NCBI RefSeq assembly: GCF_963676685.1
Contig: NC_092344.1
Span: 45,902,830-45,966,829 of the forward strand
Source: Mytilus edulis
Taxonomy: Eukaryota; Mollusca; Bivalvia; Mytilida; Mytilidae
Length of the DNA stretch: 64,000 bases
Direction: 5' to 3'
The position numbers and the translations under genes were made by a program. Position 1 is the stretch's first letter; the number at the start of each line of letters is the position of its first letter. Below the pieces are notes generated by a model, which did not search any database, had not been told where the DNA came from, and saw only the letters and a program-made list of their open reading frames with translations. Positions 44,865 to 56,583 of this stretch are shown piece after piece.

Positions 44865-45161
44865 ATGTCTGAAAAAGTTTGTAATGATAACCGACTGGCA
44901 TTGTACATTGCCGAAAATAAATTCCGTAAAGCATGTGAACAGATTAAACTAATCACCAGACGTTTAAATTTACTACAGATTAGATACGACAAAGCCAAAC
45001 GAGATGACATGAAGAGCTTTAGATACACATTACGGTTACAACTAGCCACCACAGAAGGTGCCAGAAACATGTTTTATGAGTATGCAGTCAAACAAGCGAC
45101 ACAAGTCGGTCGTCTAAAGAGAGAAATAAAGACACAGCAACTGCCCAAAGTTGAACAGTGA
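44865..45161 (+). CDS. Array ORF, unit 9
   Basis: 98 residues, identical protein. TATAAA at 44800-44805. Confidence 0.72.
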   Translation: MSEKVCNDNRLALYIAENKFRKACEQIKLITRRLNLLQIRYDKAKRDDMKSFRYTLRLQLATTEGARNMFYEYAVKQATQVGRLKREIKTQQLPKVEQ

Positions 45162-45330
45162 GGTACAACAAATATCAAATCGTTCACTAAGATTTGAATG
45201 TTACAGATTTATTGGCAACCATCAGTACCAGAAGAAGATAGCAGTGAGAAAATGGCTGTGGCAACGACGAATCAGAAGATGAAAAGCTGACGACAAGTTG
45301 ATGAGTTCGAAAACAGCTTTTGCTGAAGAA

Positions 45331-45346
45331 GGCTCTTTTCAGAGCC
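45331..45346 (+). promoter_or_regulatory. Histone-type 3' stem-loop, unit 9
   Basis: Exact GGCTCTTTTCAGAGCC. Confidence 0.75.
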
Positions 45347-45509
45347 AAACACATTTATCAAAAAGAATCTGAAATTGTTGTAACATCTACAAAATATAGC
45401 TATTTCCCTATTTATGTCTGATTCCCAGACTTCTCCCCGTTTTTATCCTCCAATCATCTGTTTAGCAATATAAATAAGGCAAACAAGTAAAATAAACTCG
45501 TGCCAATAG

Positions 45510-45653
45510 AAATACAATACAATACAATACAATACAATACAATACAATACAATACAATACAATACAATACAATACAATACAATACAATACAATACAATAC
45601 AATACAATACAATACAATACAATACAATACAATACAAATACAATACAATACAA
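45510..45653 (+). repeat. (AATAC)n microsatellite, unit 9
   Basis: About 144 bp. Confidence 0.95.
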
Positions 45654-46451
45654 CATATGGTGTTAAACCACTAGGGTTCTTCTAAAAAACAAGCACCCCA
45701 ATTGGTAAATTTTATGTTACATGAAAAAATGAATGGAGATATAAAATACAAAACTGGCATTCAGAAAGCATATCAGCAACGAAAACAATAAATACGGGAA
45801 AAGAAATATCTGTTTTTCAACCATATTTCATTGGAGAATCGATATTTTTTTTGCTGTTCACAGAAAATGTCATTTGATATCTGTAAAGCTGTTTTTCTGA
45901 TAACAGCAGCTCTTGTTATTCCTTTATCTATGGAAAAGGTGACCCCTTTTTATCTTTTTTTTTATTATGTCTCCTCCCGCATTTGTAAACAGTTTTGTAT
46001 GAAATACACAACTCTTCGATGTATCGTTATGCCCCCAAAATAGATAAGCTTATTCAATTAGTGTATCCAATTGGTAAGATTCGCCAATCAACTCTTTTTA
46101 TTCATCAATACATTCAAACACGTTAATTTTCACCATTTAGACTAAAAAACAACAATATCTGATTGGTTCTTTAACAAATGTTTCTTCTTAATCATTAAAA
46201 GATTTTGTCAATCAAATTCCAGAGAGTATCATGTTAACGATCGTCTGAACAGAGGGGACGCTTCAGTTTACCTGTTGGTGTCACATTTGTTCACCGCTAC
46301 CGGAAATGTTCACCGATGTCAGTCGACACTATTTGCTAACTTTATGACAGAACCTGAAGATGACAAGGAGTAATATGTTTGGTGAATATAAATGTGTAGA
46401 ATGATATTTCAACTTCATCTTAATTTCAAAGTTTGATAACCTTGAACAACC

Positions 46452-46748
46452 ATGTCTGAAAAAGTTTGTAATGATAACCGACTGGCATTGTACATTGCCG
46501 AAAATAAATTCCGTAAAGCATGTGAACAGATTAAACTAATCACCAGACGTTTAAATTTACTACAGATTAGATACGACAAAGCCAAACGAGATGACATGAA
46601 GAGCTTTAGATACACATTACGGTTACAACTAGCCACCACAGAAGGTGCCAGAAACATGTTTTATGAGTATGCAGTCAAACAAGCGACACAAGTCGGTCGT
46701 CTAAAGAGAGAAATAAAGACACAGCAACTGCCCAAAGTTGAACAGTGA
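46452..46748 (+). CDS. Array ORF, unit 10
   Basis: 98 residues, identical protein. TATAAA at 46387-46392. Confidence 0.72.
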   Translation: MSEKVCNDNRLALYIAENKFRKACEQIKLITRRLNLLQIRYDKAKRDDMKSFRYTLRLQLATTEGARNMFYEYAVKQATQVGRLKREIKTQQLPKVEQ

Positions 46749-46917
46749 GGTACAACAAATATCAAATCGTTCACTAAGATTTGAATGTTACAGATTTATT
46801 GGCAACCATCAGTACCAGAAGAAGATAGCAGTGAGAAAATGGCTGTGGCAACGACGAATCAGAAGATGAAAAGCTGACGACAAGTTGATGAGTTCGAAAA
46901 CAGCTTTTGCTGAAGAA

Positions 46918-46933
46918 GGCTCTTTTCAGAGCC
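46918..46933 (+). promoter_or_regulatory. Histone-type 3' stem-loop, unit 10
   Basis: Exact GGCTCTTTTCAGAGCC. Confidence 0.75.
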
Positions 46934-47096
46934 AAACACATTTATCAAAAAGAATCTGAAATTGTTGTAACATCTACAAAATATAGCTATTTCCCTATTT
47001 ATGTCTGATTCCCAGACTTCTCCCCGTTTTTATCCTCCAATCATCTGTTTAGCAATATAAATAAGGCAAACAAGTAAAATAAACTCGTGCCAATAG

Positions 47097-47221
47097 AAAT
47101 ACAATACAATACAATACAATACAATACAATACAATACAATACAATACAATACAATACAATACAATACAATACAATACAATACAATACAATACAATACAAT
47201 ACAAATACAATACAATACAAC
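47097..47221 (+). repeat. (AATAC)n microsatellite, unit 10
   Basis: About 125 bp. Confidence 0.95.
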
Positions 47222-48018
47222 ATATGGTGTTAAACCACTAGGGTTCTTCTAAAAAACAAGCACCCCAATTGGTAAATTTTATGTTACATGAAAAAATGAA
47301 TGGAGATATAAAATACAAAACTGGCATTCAGAAAGCATATCAGCAACGAAAACAATAAATACGGGAAAAGAAATATCTGTTTTTCAACCATATTTCATTG
47401 GAGAATCGATATTTTTTTTGCTGTTCACAGAAAATGTCATTTGATATCTGTAAAGCTGTTTTTCTGATAACAGCAGCTCTTGTTATTCCTTTATCTATGG
47501 AAAAGGTGACCCCTTTTTATCTTTTTTTTTATTATGTCTCCTCCCGCATTTGTAAACAGTTTTGTATGAAATACACAACTCTTCGATGTATCGTTATGCC
47601 CCCAAAATAGATAAGCTTATTCAATTAGTGTATCCAATTGGTAAGATTCGCCAATCAACTCTTTTTATTCATCAATACATTCAAACACGTTAATTTTCAC
47701 CATTTAGACTAAAAAACAACAATATCTGATTGGTTCTTTAACAAATGTTTCTTCTTAATCATTAAAAGATTTTGTCAATCAAATTCCAGAGAGTATCATG
47801 TTAACGATCGTCTGAACAGAGGGGACGCTTCAGTTTACCTGTTGGTGTCACATTTGTTCACCGCTACCGGAAATGTTCACCGATGTCAGTCGACACTATT
47901 TGCTAACTTTATGACAGAACCTGAAGATGACAAGGAGTAATATGTTTGGTGAATATAAATGTGTAGAATGATATTTCAACTTCATCTTAATTTCAAAGTT
48001 TGATAACCTTGAACAACC

Positions 48019-48315
48019 ATGTCTGAAAAAGTTTGTAATGATAACCGACTGGCATTGTACATTGCCGAAAATAAATTCCGTAAAGCATGTGAACAGATTA
48101 AACTAATCACCAGACGTTTAAATTTACTACAGATTAGATACGACAAAGCCAAACGAGATGACATGAAGAGCTTTAGATACACATTACGGTTACAACTAGC
48201 CACCACAGAAGGTGCCAGAAACATGTTTTATGAGTATGCAGTCAAACAAGCGACACAAGTCGGTCGTCTAAAGAGAGAAATAAAGACACAGCAACTGCCC
48301 AAAGTTGAACAGTGA
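48019..48315 (+). CDS. Array ORF, unit 11
   Basis: 98 residues, identical protein. TATAAA at 47954-47959. Confidence 0.72.
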   Translation: MSEKVCNDNRLALYIAENKFRKACEQIKLITRRLNLLQIRYDKAKRDDMKSFRYTLRLQLATTEGARNMFYEYAVKQATQVGRLKREIKTQQLPKVEQ

Positions 48316-48484
48316 GGTACAACAAATATCAAATCGTTCACTAAGATTTGAATGTTACAGATTTATTGGCAACCATCAGTACCAGAAGAAGATAGCAGTG
48401 AGAAAATGGCTGTGGCAACGACGAATCAGAAGATGAAAAGCTGACGACAAGTTGATGAGTTCGAAAACAGCTTTTGCTGAAGAA

Positions 48485-48500
48485 GGCTCTTTTCAGAGCC
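48485..48500 (+). promoter_or_regulatory. Histone-type 3' stem-loop, unit 11
   Basis: Exact GGCTCTTTTCAGAGCC. Confidence 0.75.
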
Positions 48501-48664
48501 AAACACATTTATCAAAAAGAATCTGAAATTGTTGTAACATCTACAAAATATAGCTATTTCCCTATTTATGTCTGATTCCCAGACTTCTCCCCGTTTTTAT
48601 CCTCCAATCATCTGTTTAGCAATATAAATAAGGCAAACAAGTAAAATAAACTCGTGCCAATAGA

Positions 48665-48842
48665 AATACAATACAATACAATACAATACAATACAATACA
48701 ATACAATACAATACAATACAATACAATACAATACAATACAATACAATACAATACAATACAATACAATACAATACAATACAATACAATACAATACAATACA
48801 ATACAATACAATACAATACAATACAAATACAATACAATACAA
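48665..48842 (+). repeat. (AATAC)n microsatellite, unit 11
   Basis: About 178 bp. Confidence 0.95.
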
Positions 48843-49640
48843 CATATGGTGTTAAACCACTAGGGTTCTTCTAAAAAACAAGCACCCCAATTGGTAAATT
48901 TTATGTTACATGAAAAAATGAATGGAGATATAAAATACAAAACTGGCATTCAGAAAGCATATCAGCAACGAAAACAATAAATACGGGAAAAGAAATATCT
49001 GTTTTTCAACCATATTTCATTGGAGAATCGATATTTTTTTTGCTGTTCACAGAAAATGTCATTTGATATCTGTAAAGCTGTTTTTCTGATAACAGCAGCT
49101 CTTGTTATTCCTTTATCTATGGAAAAGGTGACCCCTTTTTATCTTTTTTTTTATTATGTCTCCTCCCGCATTTGTAAACAGTTTTGTATGAAATACACAA
49201 CTCTTCGATGTATCGTTATGCCCCCAAAATAGATAAGCTTATTCAATTAGTGTATCCAATTGGTAAGATTCGCCAATCAACTCTTTTTATTCATCAATAC
49301 ATTCAAACACGTTAATTTTCACCATTTAGACTAAAAAACAACAATATCTGATTGGTTCTTTAACAAATGTTTCTTCTTAATCATTAAAAGATTTTGTCAA
49401 TCAAATTCCAGAGAGTATCATGTTAACGATCGTCTGAACAGAGGGGACGCTTCAGTTTACCTGTTGGTGTCACATTTGTTCACCGCTACCGGAAATGTTC
49501 ACCGATGTCAGTCGACACTATTTGCTAACTTTATGACAGAACCTGAAGATGACAAGGAGTAATATGTTTGGTGAATATAAATGTGTAGAATGATATTTCA
49601 ACTTCATCTTAATTTCAAAGTTTGATAACCTTGAACAACC

Positions 49641-49937
49641 ATGTCTGAAAAAGTTTGTAATGATAACCGACTGGCATTGTACATTGCCGAAAATAAATTC
49701 CGTAAAGCATGTGAACAGATTAAACTAATCACCAGACGTTTAAATTTACTACAGATTAGATACGACAAAGCCAAACGAGATGACATGAAGAGCTTTAGAT
49801 ACACATTACGGTTACAACTAGCCACCACAGAAGGTGCCAGAAACATGTTTTATGAGTATGCAGTCAAACAAGCGACACAAGTCGGTCGTCTAAAGAGAGA
49901 AATAAAGACACAGCAACTGCCCAAAGTTGAACAGTGA
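49641..49937 (+). CDS. Array ORF, unit 12
   Basis: 98 residues, identical protein. TATAAA at 49576-49581. The gene is of the common type, but the spacer behind its microsatellite (50391 to about 50700) is of the second type found after units 14 and 15, so the unit is chimeric. Confidence 0.72.
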   Translation: MSEKVCNDNRLALYIAENKFRKACEQIKLITRRLNLLQIRYDKAKRDDMKSFRYTLRLQLATTEGARNMFYEYAVKQATQVGRLKREIKTQQLPKVEQ

Positions 49938-50106
49938 GGTACAACAAATATCAAATCGTTCACTAAGATTTGAATGTTACAGATTTATTGGCAACCATCA
50001 GTACCAGAAGAAGATAGCAGTGAGAAAATGGCTGTGGCAACGACGAATCAGAAGATGAAAAGCTGACGACAAGTTGATGAGTTCGAAAACAGCTTTTGCT
50101 GAAGAA

Positions 50107-50122
50107 GGCTCTTTTCAGAGCC
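50107..50122 (+). promoter_or_regulatory. Histone-type 3' stem-loop, unit 12
   Basis: Exact GGCTCTTTTCAGAGCC. Confidence 0.75.
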
Positions 50123-50286
50123 AAACACATTTATCAAAAAGAATCTGAAATTGTTGTAACATCTACAAAATATAGCTATTTCCCTATTTATGTCTGATTC
50201 CCAGACTTCTCCCCGTTTTTATCCTCCAATCATCTGTTTAGCAATATAAATAAGGCAAACAAGTAAAATAAACTCGTGCCAATAGA

Positions 50287-50390
50287 AATACAATACAATA
50301 CAATACAATACAATACAATACAATACAATACAATACAATACAATACAATACAATACAATACAATACAATACAATACAATACAATACAATA
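50287..50390 (+). repeat. (AATAC)n microsatellite, unit 12
   Basis: About 104 bp, ending directly in gaactcatgg (second spacer type) instead of aacatatgg. Confidence 0.95.
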
Positions 50391-51199
50391 GAACTCATGG
50401 TGTTAAACTAAACCACTAGGGTTCTCATAAAACAACAAGCACCCCAATTCGTAAATTTCACGTTACATGAAAAAATTGGATGGAGATATAAAATACAAAA
50501 CTGGCATTCAGAAAGCATATCAGCAACGAAAACAATAAATACTGGAAAATAAATATCTGTTTCTTCAACCATATTTCATTGGAGAGTCGATATTTTTTTT
50601 TTCTGTTCACAGAAAATGTCATTTGATATCTGTAAAGCTGATTTTCTGATAACAGCAGCTCTTGTTATTCCTTTATCTATGGAAAAAGTGACCCCCTTTT
50701 TTTTTATTTTTATTATGTCTCCTCCCGCATTTGTAAACAGTTCTGTATGAAATACACAACTCTTCGATGTATCGTTATGCCCCCAAAATAGATAAGCTTA
50801 TTCAATTAGTGTATCCAATTGGTAAGATTCGCCAATCAACTCTTTTTATTCATCAATACATTCAAACACGTTAATTTTCACCATTTAGACTAAAAAACAA
50901 CAATTTCTGATTGGTTCTTTAACAAATGTTTCTTCTTAATCATTAAAAGATTTTGTCAATCAAATTCCAGAGAGTGTCATGTTAACGATCGTCTGAACAG
51001 AGGGGACGCTTCAGTTTACCTGTTGGTGTCACATTTGTTCACCGCTACCGGAAATGTTCACCGATGTCAGTCGACACTATTTGCTAACTTTATGACAGAA
51101 CCTGAAGATGACAAGGAGTAATATGTTTGGTGAATATAAATGTGTAGAATGATATTTCAACTTCATCTTAATTTCAAAGTTTGATAACCTTGAACAACC

Positions 51200-51496
51200 A
51201 TGTCTGAAAAAGTTTGTAATGATAACCGACTGGCATTGTACATTGCCGAAAATAAATTCCGTAAAGCATGTGAACAGATTAAACTAATCACCAGACGTTT
51301 AAATTTACTACAGATTAGATACGACAAAGCCAAACGAGATGACATGAAGAGCTTTAGATACACATTCCGGTTACAACTAGCCACCACAGAAGGTGCCAGA
51401 AACATGTTTTATGAGTATGCAGTCAAACAAGCGACACAAGTCGGTCGTCTAAAGAGAGAAATAAAGAAACAGCAACTGCCCAAAGTTGAACAGTGA
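51200..51496 (+). CDS. Array ORF, unit 13
   Basis: 98 residues with two replacements: Leu to Phe in FRYTFRLQ and Thr to Lys in EIKKQQL. TATAAA at 51135-51140. The 3' UTR has a 9-bp deletion (caaccagaagaag), so the stem-loop is nearer the stop. Confidence 0.7.
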   Translation: MSEKVCNDNRLALYIAENKFRKACEQIKLITRRLNLLQIRYDKAKRDDMKSFRYTFRLQLATTEGARNMFYEYAVKQATQVGRLKREIKKQQLPKVEQ

Positions 51497-51656
51497 GGTA
51501 CAACAAATATCAAATCGTTCACTAAGATTTGAATGTTGCAGATTTATTGGCAACCAGAAGAAGATAGCAGTAAGAAAATGGCTGTGGCAACGACGAATCA
51601 GAAGATGAAAAGCTGACGACAAGTTGATGAGTTCGAAATCAGCTTTTGCTGAAGAA

Positions 51657-51672
51657 GGCTCTTTTCAGAGCC
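51657..51672 (+). promoter_or_regulatory. Histone-type 3' stem-loop, unit 13
   Basis: Exact GGCTCTTTTCAGAGCC; the following segment reads acacattttccaaaaagaat, as in the minus copy, instead of acacatttatcaaaaagaat. Confidence 0.75.
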
Positions 51673-51836
51673 AAACACATTTTCCAAAAAGAATCTGAAA
51701 TTGTTGTAACATCTACAAAATATAGCTATTTCCCTATTTATGTCTGATTCCCAGACTTCTCCCCGTTTTTATCCTCCAATCATCTGTTTAGCAATATAAA
51801 TAAGGCAAACAAGTAAAATAAACTCGTGCCAATAGA

Positions 51837-52039
51837 AATACAATACAATACAATACAATACAATACAATACAATACAATACAATACAATACAATACAATA
51901 CAATACAATACAATACAATACAATACAATACAATACAATACAATACAATACAATACAATACAATACAATACAATACAATACAATACAATACAATACAATA
52001 CAACACAATACAATACAATACAACACAACACAACACAAC
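51837..52039 (+). repeat. (AATAC)n microsatellite with AACAC variants, unit 13
   Basis: About 203 bp; the last 50 bp drift to caacacaacac. Confidence 0.95.
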
Positions 52040-52839
52040 ATATGGTGTTAAACCACTAGGGTTTTTCTAAAACAACAAGCACCCCAATTGGTAAATTTTA
52101 TGTTAAATGAAAAAATGAATGGAGATATAAAATACAAAACTGGCATTCAGAAAGCATATCAGCAACGAAAACAATAAATACGGGAAAAGAAATATCTGTT
52201 TTTCAACCATATTTCATTGGAGAATCGATATTTTTTTTTACTGTTCACAGAAAATGTCATTTCATATCTGTAAAGCTGATTTTCTGATAACAGCAGCTCT
52301 TGTTATTCCTTTATCTATGGAAAAGGTGACCCCTTTTTATCTTTTTTTTTATTATGTCTCCTCCCGCATTTGTAAACAGTTTTGTATGAAATACACAACT
52401 CTTCGATGTATCGTTATGCTCCCAAAATAGATAAGCTTATTCAATTAGTGTATCCAATTGGTAAGAGTCGCCAATCAACTCTTTTTATTCATCAATACAT
52501 TCAAACACGTTAATTTTCACCATTTAGACGAAAAAACAACAATATCTGATTGGTTCTTTAACAAATGTTTTTTCTTAATCATTAAAAGATTTTGTCAATC
52601 AAATTCCAGAGAGTGTCATGTTAACGATCGTCTGAACAGAGGGGACGCTTCAGTTTACCTGTTGGTGTCAAATTTGTTCACCGCTACCGGAAATGTTCAC
52701 CAATATCGGTCGACACTATTTTGCTAACTTAATGACATAACCTGAAGATGACACAGAGTAATATGTTTGATGAATATAAATGTGGAGAATGATATTTCAA
52801 CTTCATCTTTATTTCAAAGTTTGATAACCTTGAACAACC

Positions 52840-53136
52840 ATGTCTGAAAAAGTTTGTACTGATAACCGACTGGCATTGTACATTGCCGAAAATAAATTCC
52901 GTAAAGCATGTGAACAGATTAAACTAATCACCAGACGTTTAAATTTACTACAGATTAGATACGACAAAGCCAAACGAGATGACATGAAGAGCTTTAGATA
53001 CACATTACGGTTACAACTAGCCACCACAGAAGGTGCCAGAAACATGTTTTATGAGTATGCAGTCAAACAAGCGACACAAGTCGGTCGTCTAAAGAGAGAA
53101 ATAAAGACACAGCAACTGCCCAAAGTTGAACAGTGA
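52840..53136 (+). CDS. Array ORF, unit 14
   Basis: 98 residues, Asn7 to Thr is the only replacement. TATAAA at 52775-52780. Flanks on both sides carry many more substitutions than the ORF. A second frame beginning in the last codons (from about 53126) is open for about 73 codons through the stem-loop; units 1-13 have a stop in it. Confidence 0.68.
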   Translation: MSEKVCTDNRLALYIAENKFRKACEQIKLITRRLNLLQIRYDKAKRDDMKSFRYTLRLQLATTEGARNMFYEYAVKQATQVGRLKREIKTQQLPKVEQ

Positions 53137-53305
53137 GTTACAACAAATATCAAATCGTGCACTCAGATTTAAATGTTGTAGATTTATTAGCAACTATCAG
53201 TACCAGAAGAAGTTAGCAGTGAGAAAATGGATGTGGCAACGGAGAATCAGAAGATTAAAAGCCGACGACAAGTTGATGAGTTCGAAAACAGCTTTTGCTG
53301 AAGAA

Positions 53306-53321
53306 GGCTCTTTTCAGAGCC
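53306..53321 (+). promoter_or_regulatory. Histone-type 3' stem-loop, unit 14
   Basis: Exact GGCTCTTTTCAGAGCC; the last intact one of the array. Confidence 0.72.
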
Positions 53322-53412
53322 AAACACAGTTTCCAAAAAGAATTTGAAATTGTTGTAACATCTCCAAAATATAGCTATTTCCCTATTTGTTTGATTCCCA
53401 GACTTCTCCCCG

Positions 53413-53634
53413 CAATACAATACAATACAATACAATACAATACAATAATACAATACAATACAATACAATACAATACAATACAATACAATACAATACAATA
53501 CAATACAATACAATACAATACAATACAATACAATACAATACAATACAATACAATACAATACAATACAATACAATACAATACAATACAATACAATACAATA
53601 CAATACAATACAATACAATACAATACAATACAAT
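53413..53634 (+). repeat. (AATAC)n microsatellite, unit 14
   Basis: About 222 bp with one AATAATAC interruption near 53446. It follows ttctccccg directly; the 90 bp present here in units 1-13 (cctccaatcatctgtttagc and following) is absent. Confidence 0.95.
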
Positions 53635-54443
53635 AGAACTCATGGTGTTAAACTAAACCACTAGGGTTCTCATAAAACAACAAGCACCCCAATTCGTAAA
53701 TTTCACGTTACATGAAAAAATTGGATGGAGATATAAAATACAAAACTGGCATTCAGAAAGCATATCAGCAACGAAAACAATAAATACTGGAAAATAAATA
53801 TCTGTTTCTTCAACCATATTTCATTGGAGAGTCGATATTTTTTTTTTCTGTTCACAGAAAATGTCATTTGATATCTGTAAAGCTGATTTTCTGATAACAG
53901 CAGCTCTTGTTATTCCTTTATCTTTGGAAAAAGTTACCCTTTTTTTCTATCTTTTTTTGATGTCTCTTCCCGCATTTGTAAATAGATTTGTATGAAATAC
54001 ACAAGTCTTTGATGAATCGTTATGCCCCCAAAATAGATTATTTTATTCAATTAGTGTATCCAATTGCTAAGATTCGACAATCAACTCTTTTTATTCATCA
54101 ATACATTCAAACACGTTAATTTTCACCATTTAGACTAAAAAACAATAATATCTGACTGGTTCTTTAACAAAAATTTCTTCTTAATCATTAAAAGATTTTG
54201 TCAATCAAATTCCAGAGAGTGTCATGTTAACGATCGTCTGAACAGAGGGGACGCTTCAGTTTACCTGTTGGTGTCACATTTGTTCACCGCTACCGGAAAT
54301 GTTCACCAATGTCGGTCGACCCTTTTGCTAACTTAATGACATAACCTGAAAATGACACAGAGTAATATGTTTGATGAATATAAATGTGGAGAATGATATT
54401 TCAACTTCATCTTTATTTCAAAGTTTGATAACCTTGAACAACC

Positions 54444-54740
54444 ATGTCTGAAAAAGTTTGTACTGATAACCGACTGGCATTGTACATTGCCGAAAATAAA
54501 TTCCGTAAAGCATGTGAACAGATTAAACTAATCACCAGACGTTTAAATTTACTACAGATTAGATACGACAAAGCCAAACGAGATGACATGAAGAGCTTTA
54601 GATACACATTACGGTTACAACTAGCCACCACAGAAGGTGCCAGAAACATGTTTTATGAGTATGCGGACAAACAAGCGACACAAGTCGGTCGTCTAAAGAG
54701 AGAAATAAAGACACAGCAACTGCCCAAAGTTGAACAGTGA
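54444..54740 (+). CDS. Array ORF, unit 15
   Basis: 98 residues, Asn7 to Thr and Val to Asp in EYADKQ. TATAAA at 54379-54384. ORF difference from unit 1 is three bases in 297, while the 115 bp before the ATG differ at about eleven positions. Its stem-loop is damaged. Confidence 0.6.
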   Translation: MSEKVCTDNRLALYIAENKFRKACEQIKLITRRLNLLQIRYDKAKRDDMKSFRYTLRLQLATTEGARNMFYEYADKQATQVGRLKREIKTQQLPKVEQ

Positions 54741-54909
54741 GGTACAACAAATATCAAATCGTGCACTCAGATTTAAATGTTGTAGATTTATTAGCAACCA
54801 TCAGTACCAGAAGAAGTTAGCAGTGAGAAAATGGATGTGGCAACGGAGAATCAGAAGATTAAAAGCCGACGACAAGTTAATGAGTTCGAAAACAGCTTTT
54901 GCTGAAGAA

Positions 54910-54925
54910 GGCTCTTTTTAGAGCT
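54910..54925 (+). promoter_or_regulatory. Degraded histone-type stem-loop, unit 15
   Basis: GGCTCTTTTTAGAGCT: the loop C is T, and the last stem base is T, leaving a G-U closing pair. Both are C-to-T changes at positions invariant in units 1-14 and the minus copy. Confidence 0.65.
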
Positions 54926-55017
54926 AAACACATTTTCCAAAAAGAATCTGAAATTGTTGTAACATCTACAAAATATAGCTATTTCCCTATTTGTTTGATT
55001 CCCAGACTTCTCCCCGC

Positions 55018-55200
55018 AATACAATACAATACAATACAATACAATACAATACAATACAATACAATACAATACAATACAATACAATACAATACAATACAAT
55101 ACAATACAATACAATACAATACAATACAATACAATACAATACAATACAATACAATACAATACAATACAATACAATACAATACAATACAATACAATACAAT
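55018..55200 (+). repeat. (AATAC)n microsatellite, unit 15
   Basis: About 183 bp, uninterrupted. Confidence 0.95.
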
Positions 55201-56009
55201 AGAACTCATGGTGTTAAACTAAACCACTAGGGTTCTCATAAAACAACAAGCACCCCAATTCGTAAATTTCACGTTACATGAAAAAATTGGATGGAGATAT
55301 AAAATACAAAACTGGCATTCAGAAAGCATATCAGCAACGAAAACAATAAATACTGGAAAATAAATATCTGTTTCTTCAACCATATTTCATTGGAGAGTCG
55401 ATATTTTTTTTTTCTGTTCACAGAAAATGTCATTTGATATCTGTAAAGCTGATTTTCTGATAACAGCAGCTCTTGTTATTCCTTTATCTTTGGAAAAAGT
55501 TACCCTTTTTTTCTATCTTTTTTTGATGTCTCTTCCCGCATTTGTAAATAGATTTGTATGAAATACACAAGTCTTTGATGAATCGTTATGCCCCCAAAAT
55601 AGATTATTTTATTCAATTAGTGTATCCAATTGCTAAGATTCGACAATCAACTCTTTTTATTCATCAATACATTCAAACACGTTAATTTTCACCATTTAGA
55701 CTAAAAAACAATAATATCTGACTGGTTCTTTAACAAAAGTTTCTTCTTAATCATTAAAAGATTTCGTCAATCAAATTCCAGAGAGTGTCATGTTAACGAT
55801 CGTCTGAACAGAGGGGACGCTTCAGTTTACCTGTTGGTGTCACATTTGTTCACCGCTACCGGAAATGTTCACCAATGTCGGTCGACCCTTTTGCTAACTT
55901 AATGACATAACCTGAAAATGACACAGAGTAATATGTTTGATGAATATAAATGTGGAGAATGATATTTCAACTTCATCTTTATTTCAAAGTTTGATAACCT
56001 TGAACAACC

Positions 56010-56306
56010 ATGTCTGAAAAAGTTTGTACTGATAACCGACTGGCATTGTACATTGCCGAAAATAAATTCCGTAAAGCATGTGAACAGATTAAACTAATCA
56101 CCAGACGTTTAAATTTACTACAGATTAGATACGACAAAGCCAAACGAGATGACATGAAGAGCTTTAGATACACATTACGGTTACAACTAGCCACCACAGA
56201 AGGTGCCAGAAACATGTTTTATGAGTATGCGGACAAACAAGCGACACAAGTCGGTCGTCTAAAGAGAGAAATAAAGACACAGCAACTGCCCAAAGTTGAA
56301 CAGTGA
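56010..56306 (+). CDS. Array ORF, unit 16 (last)
   Basis: 98 residues, same two replacements as unit 15. TATAAA at 55945-55950. It shares the damaged stem-loop, so units 15 and 16 are a recent duplicate pair. Confidence 0.6.
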   Translation: MSEKVCTDNRLALYIAENKFRKACEQIKLITRRLNLLQIRYDKAKRDDMKSFRYTLRLQLATTEGARNMFYEYADKQATQVGRLKREIKTQQLPKVEQ

Positions 56307-56475
56307 GGTACAACAAATATCAAATCGTGCACTCAGATTTAAATGTTGTAGATTTATTAGCAACCATCAGTACCAGAAGAAGTTAGCAGTGAGAAAATGG
56401 ATGTGGCAACGGAGAATCAGAAGATTAAAAGCCGACGACAAGTTAATGAGTTCGAAAACAGCTTTTGCTGAAGAA

Positions 56476-56491
56476 GGCTCTTTTTAGAGCT
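56476..56491 (+). promoter_or_regulatory. Degraded histone-type stem-loop, unit 16
   Basis: GGCTCTTTTTAGAGCT, same two changes as unit 15. Confidence 0.65.
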
Positions 56492-56583
56492 AAACACATT
56501 TTCCAAAAAGAATCTGAAATTGTTGTAACATCTACAAAATATAGCTATTTCCCTATTTGTTTGATTCCCAGACTTCTCCCCGC

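Noticed and set aside
33042-49232. 70-codon spacer frame (MSFDICKAVFLITAALVIPL) repeated in the array
   Set aside because: It is open only in the near-identical units; substitutions and indels break it in the diverged spacers after units 12, 14 and 15, unlike the 98-codon ORF. Probably carried along by homogenisation.
31990-56215. 80- and 78-codon minus-strand frames opposite the array ORF
   Set aside because: Antisense shadow of the 98-codon ORF; no promoter, stem-loop or start context on that strand.
32070-56306. Array ORF as a core histone, H1 or protamine-like gene
   Set aside because: Length and basicity are in range but no histone-fold signature, AK-rich tail or SP/RS repeats are present; only the mRNA 3' signal is histone-like.
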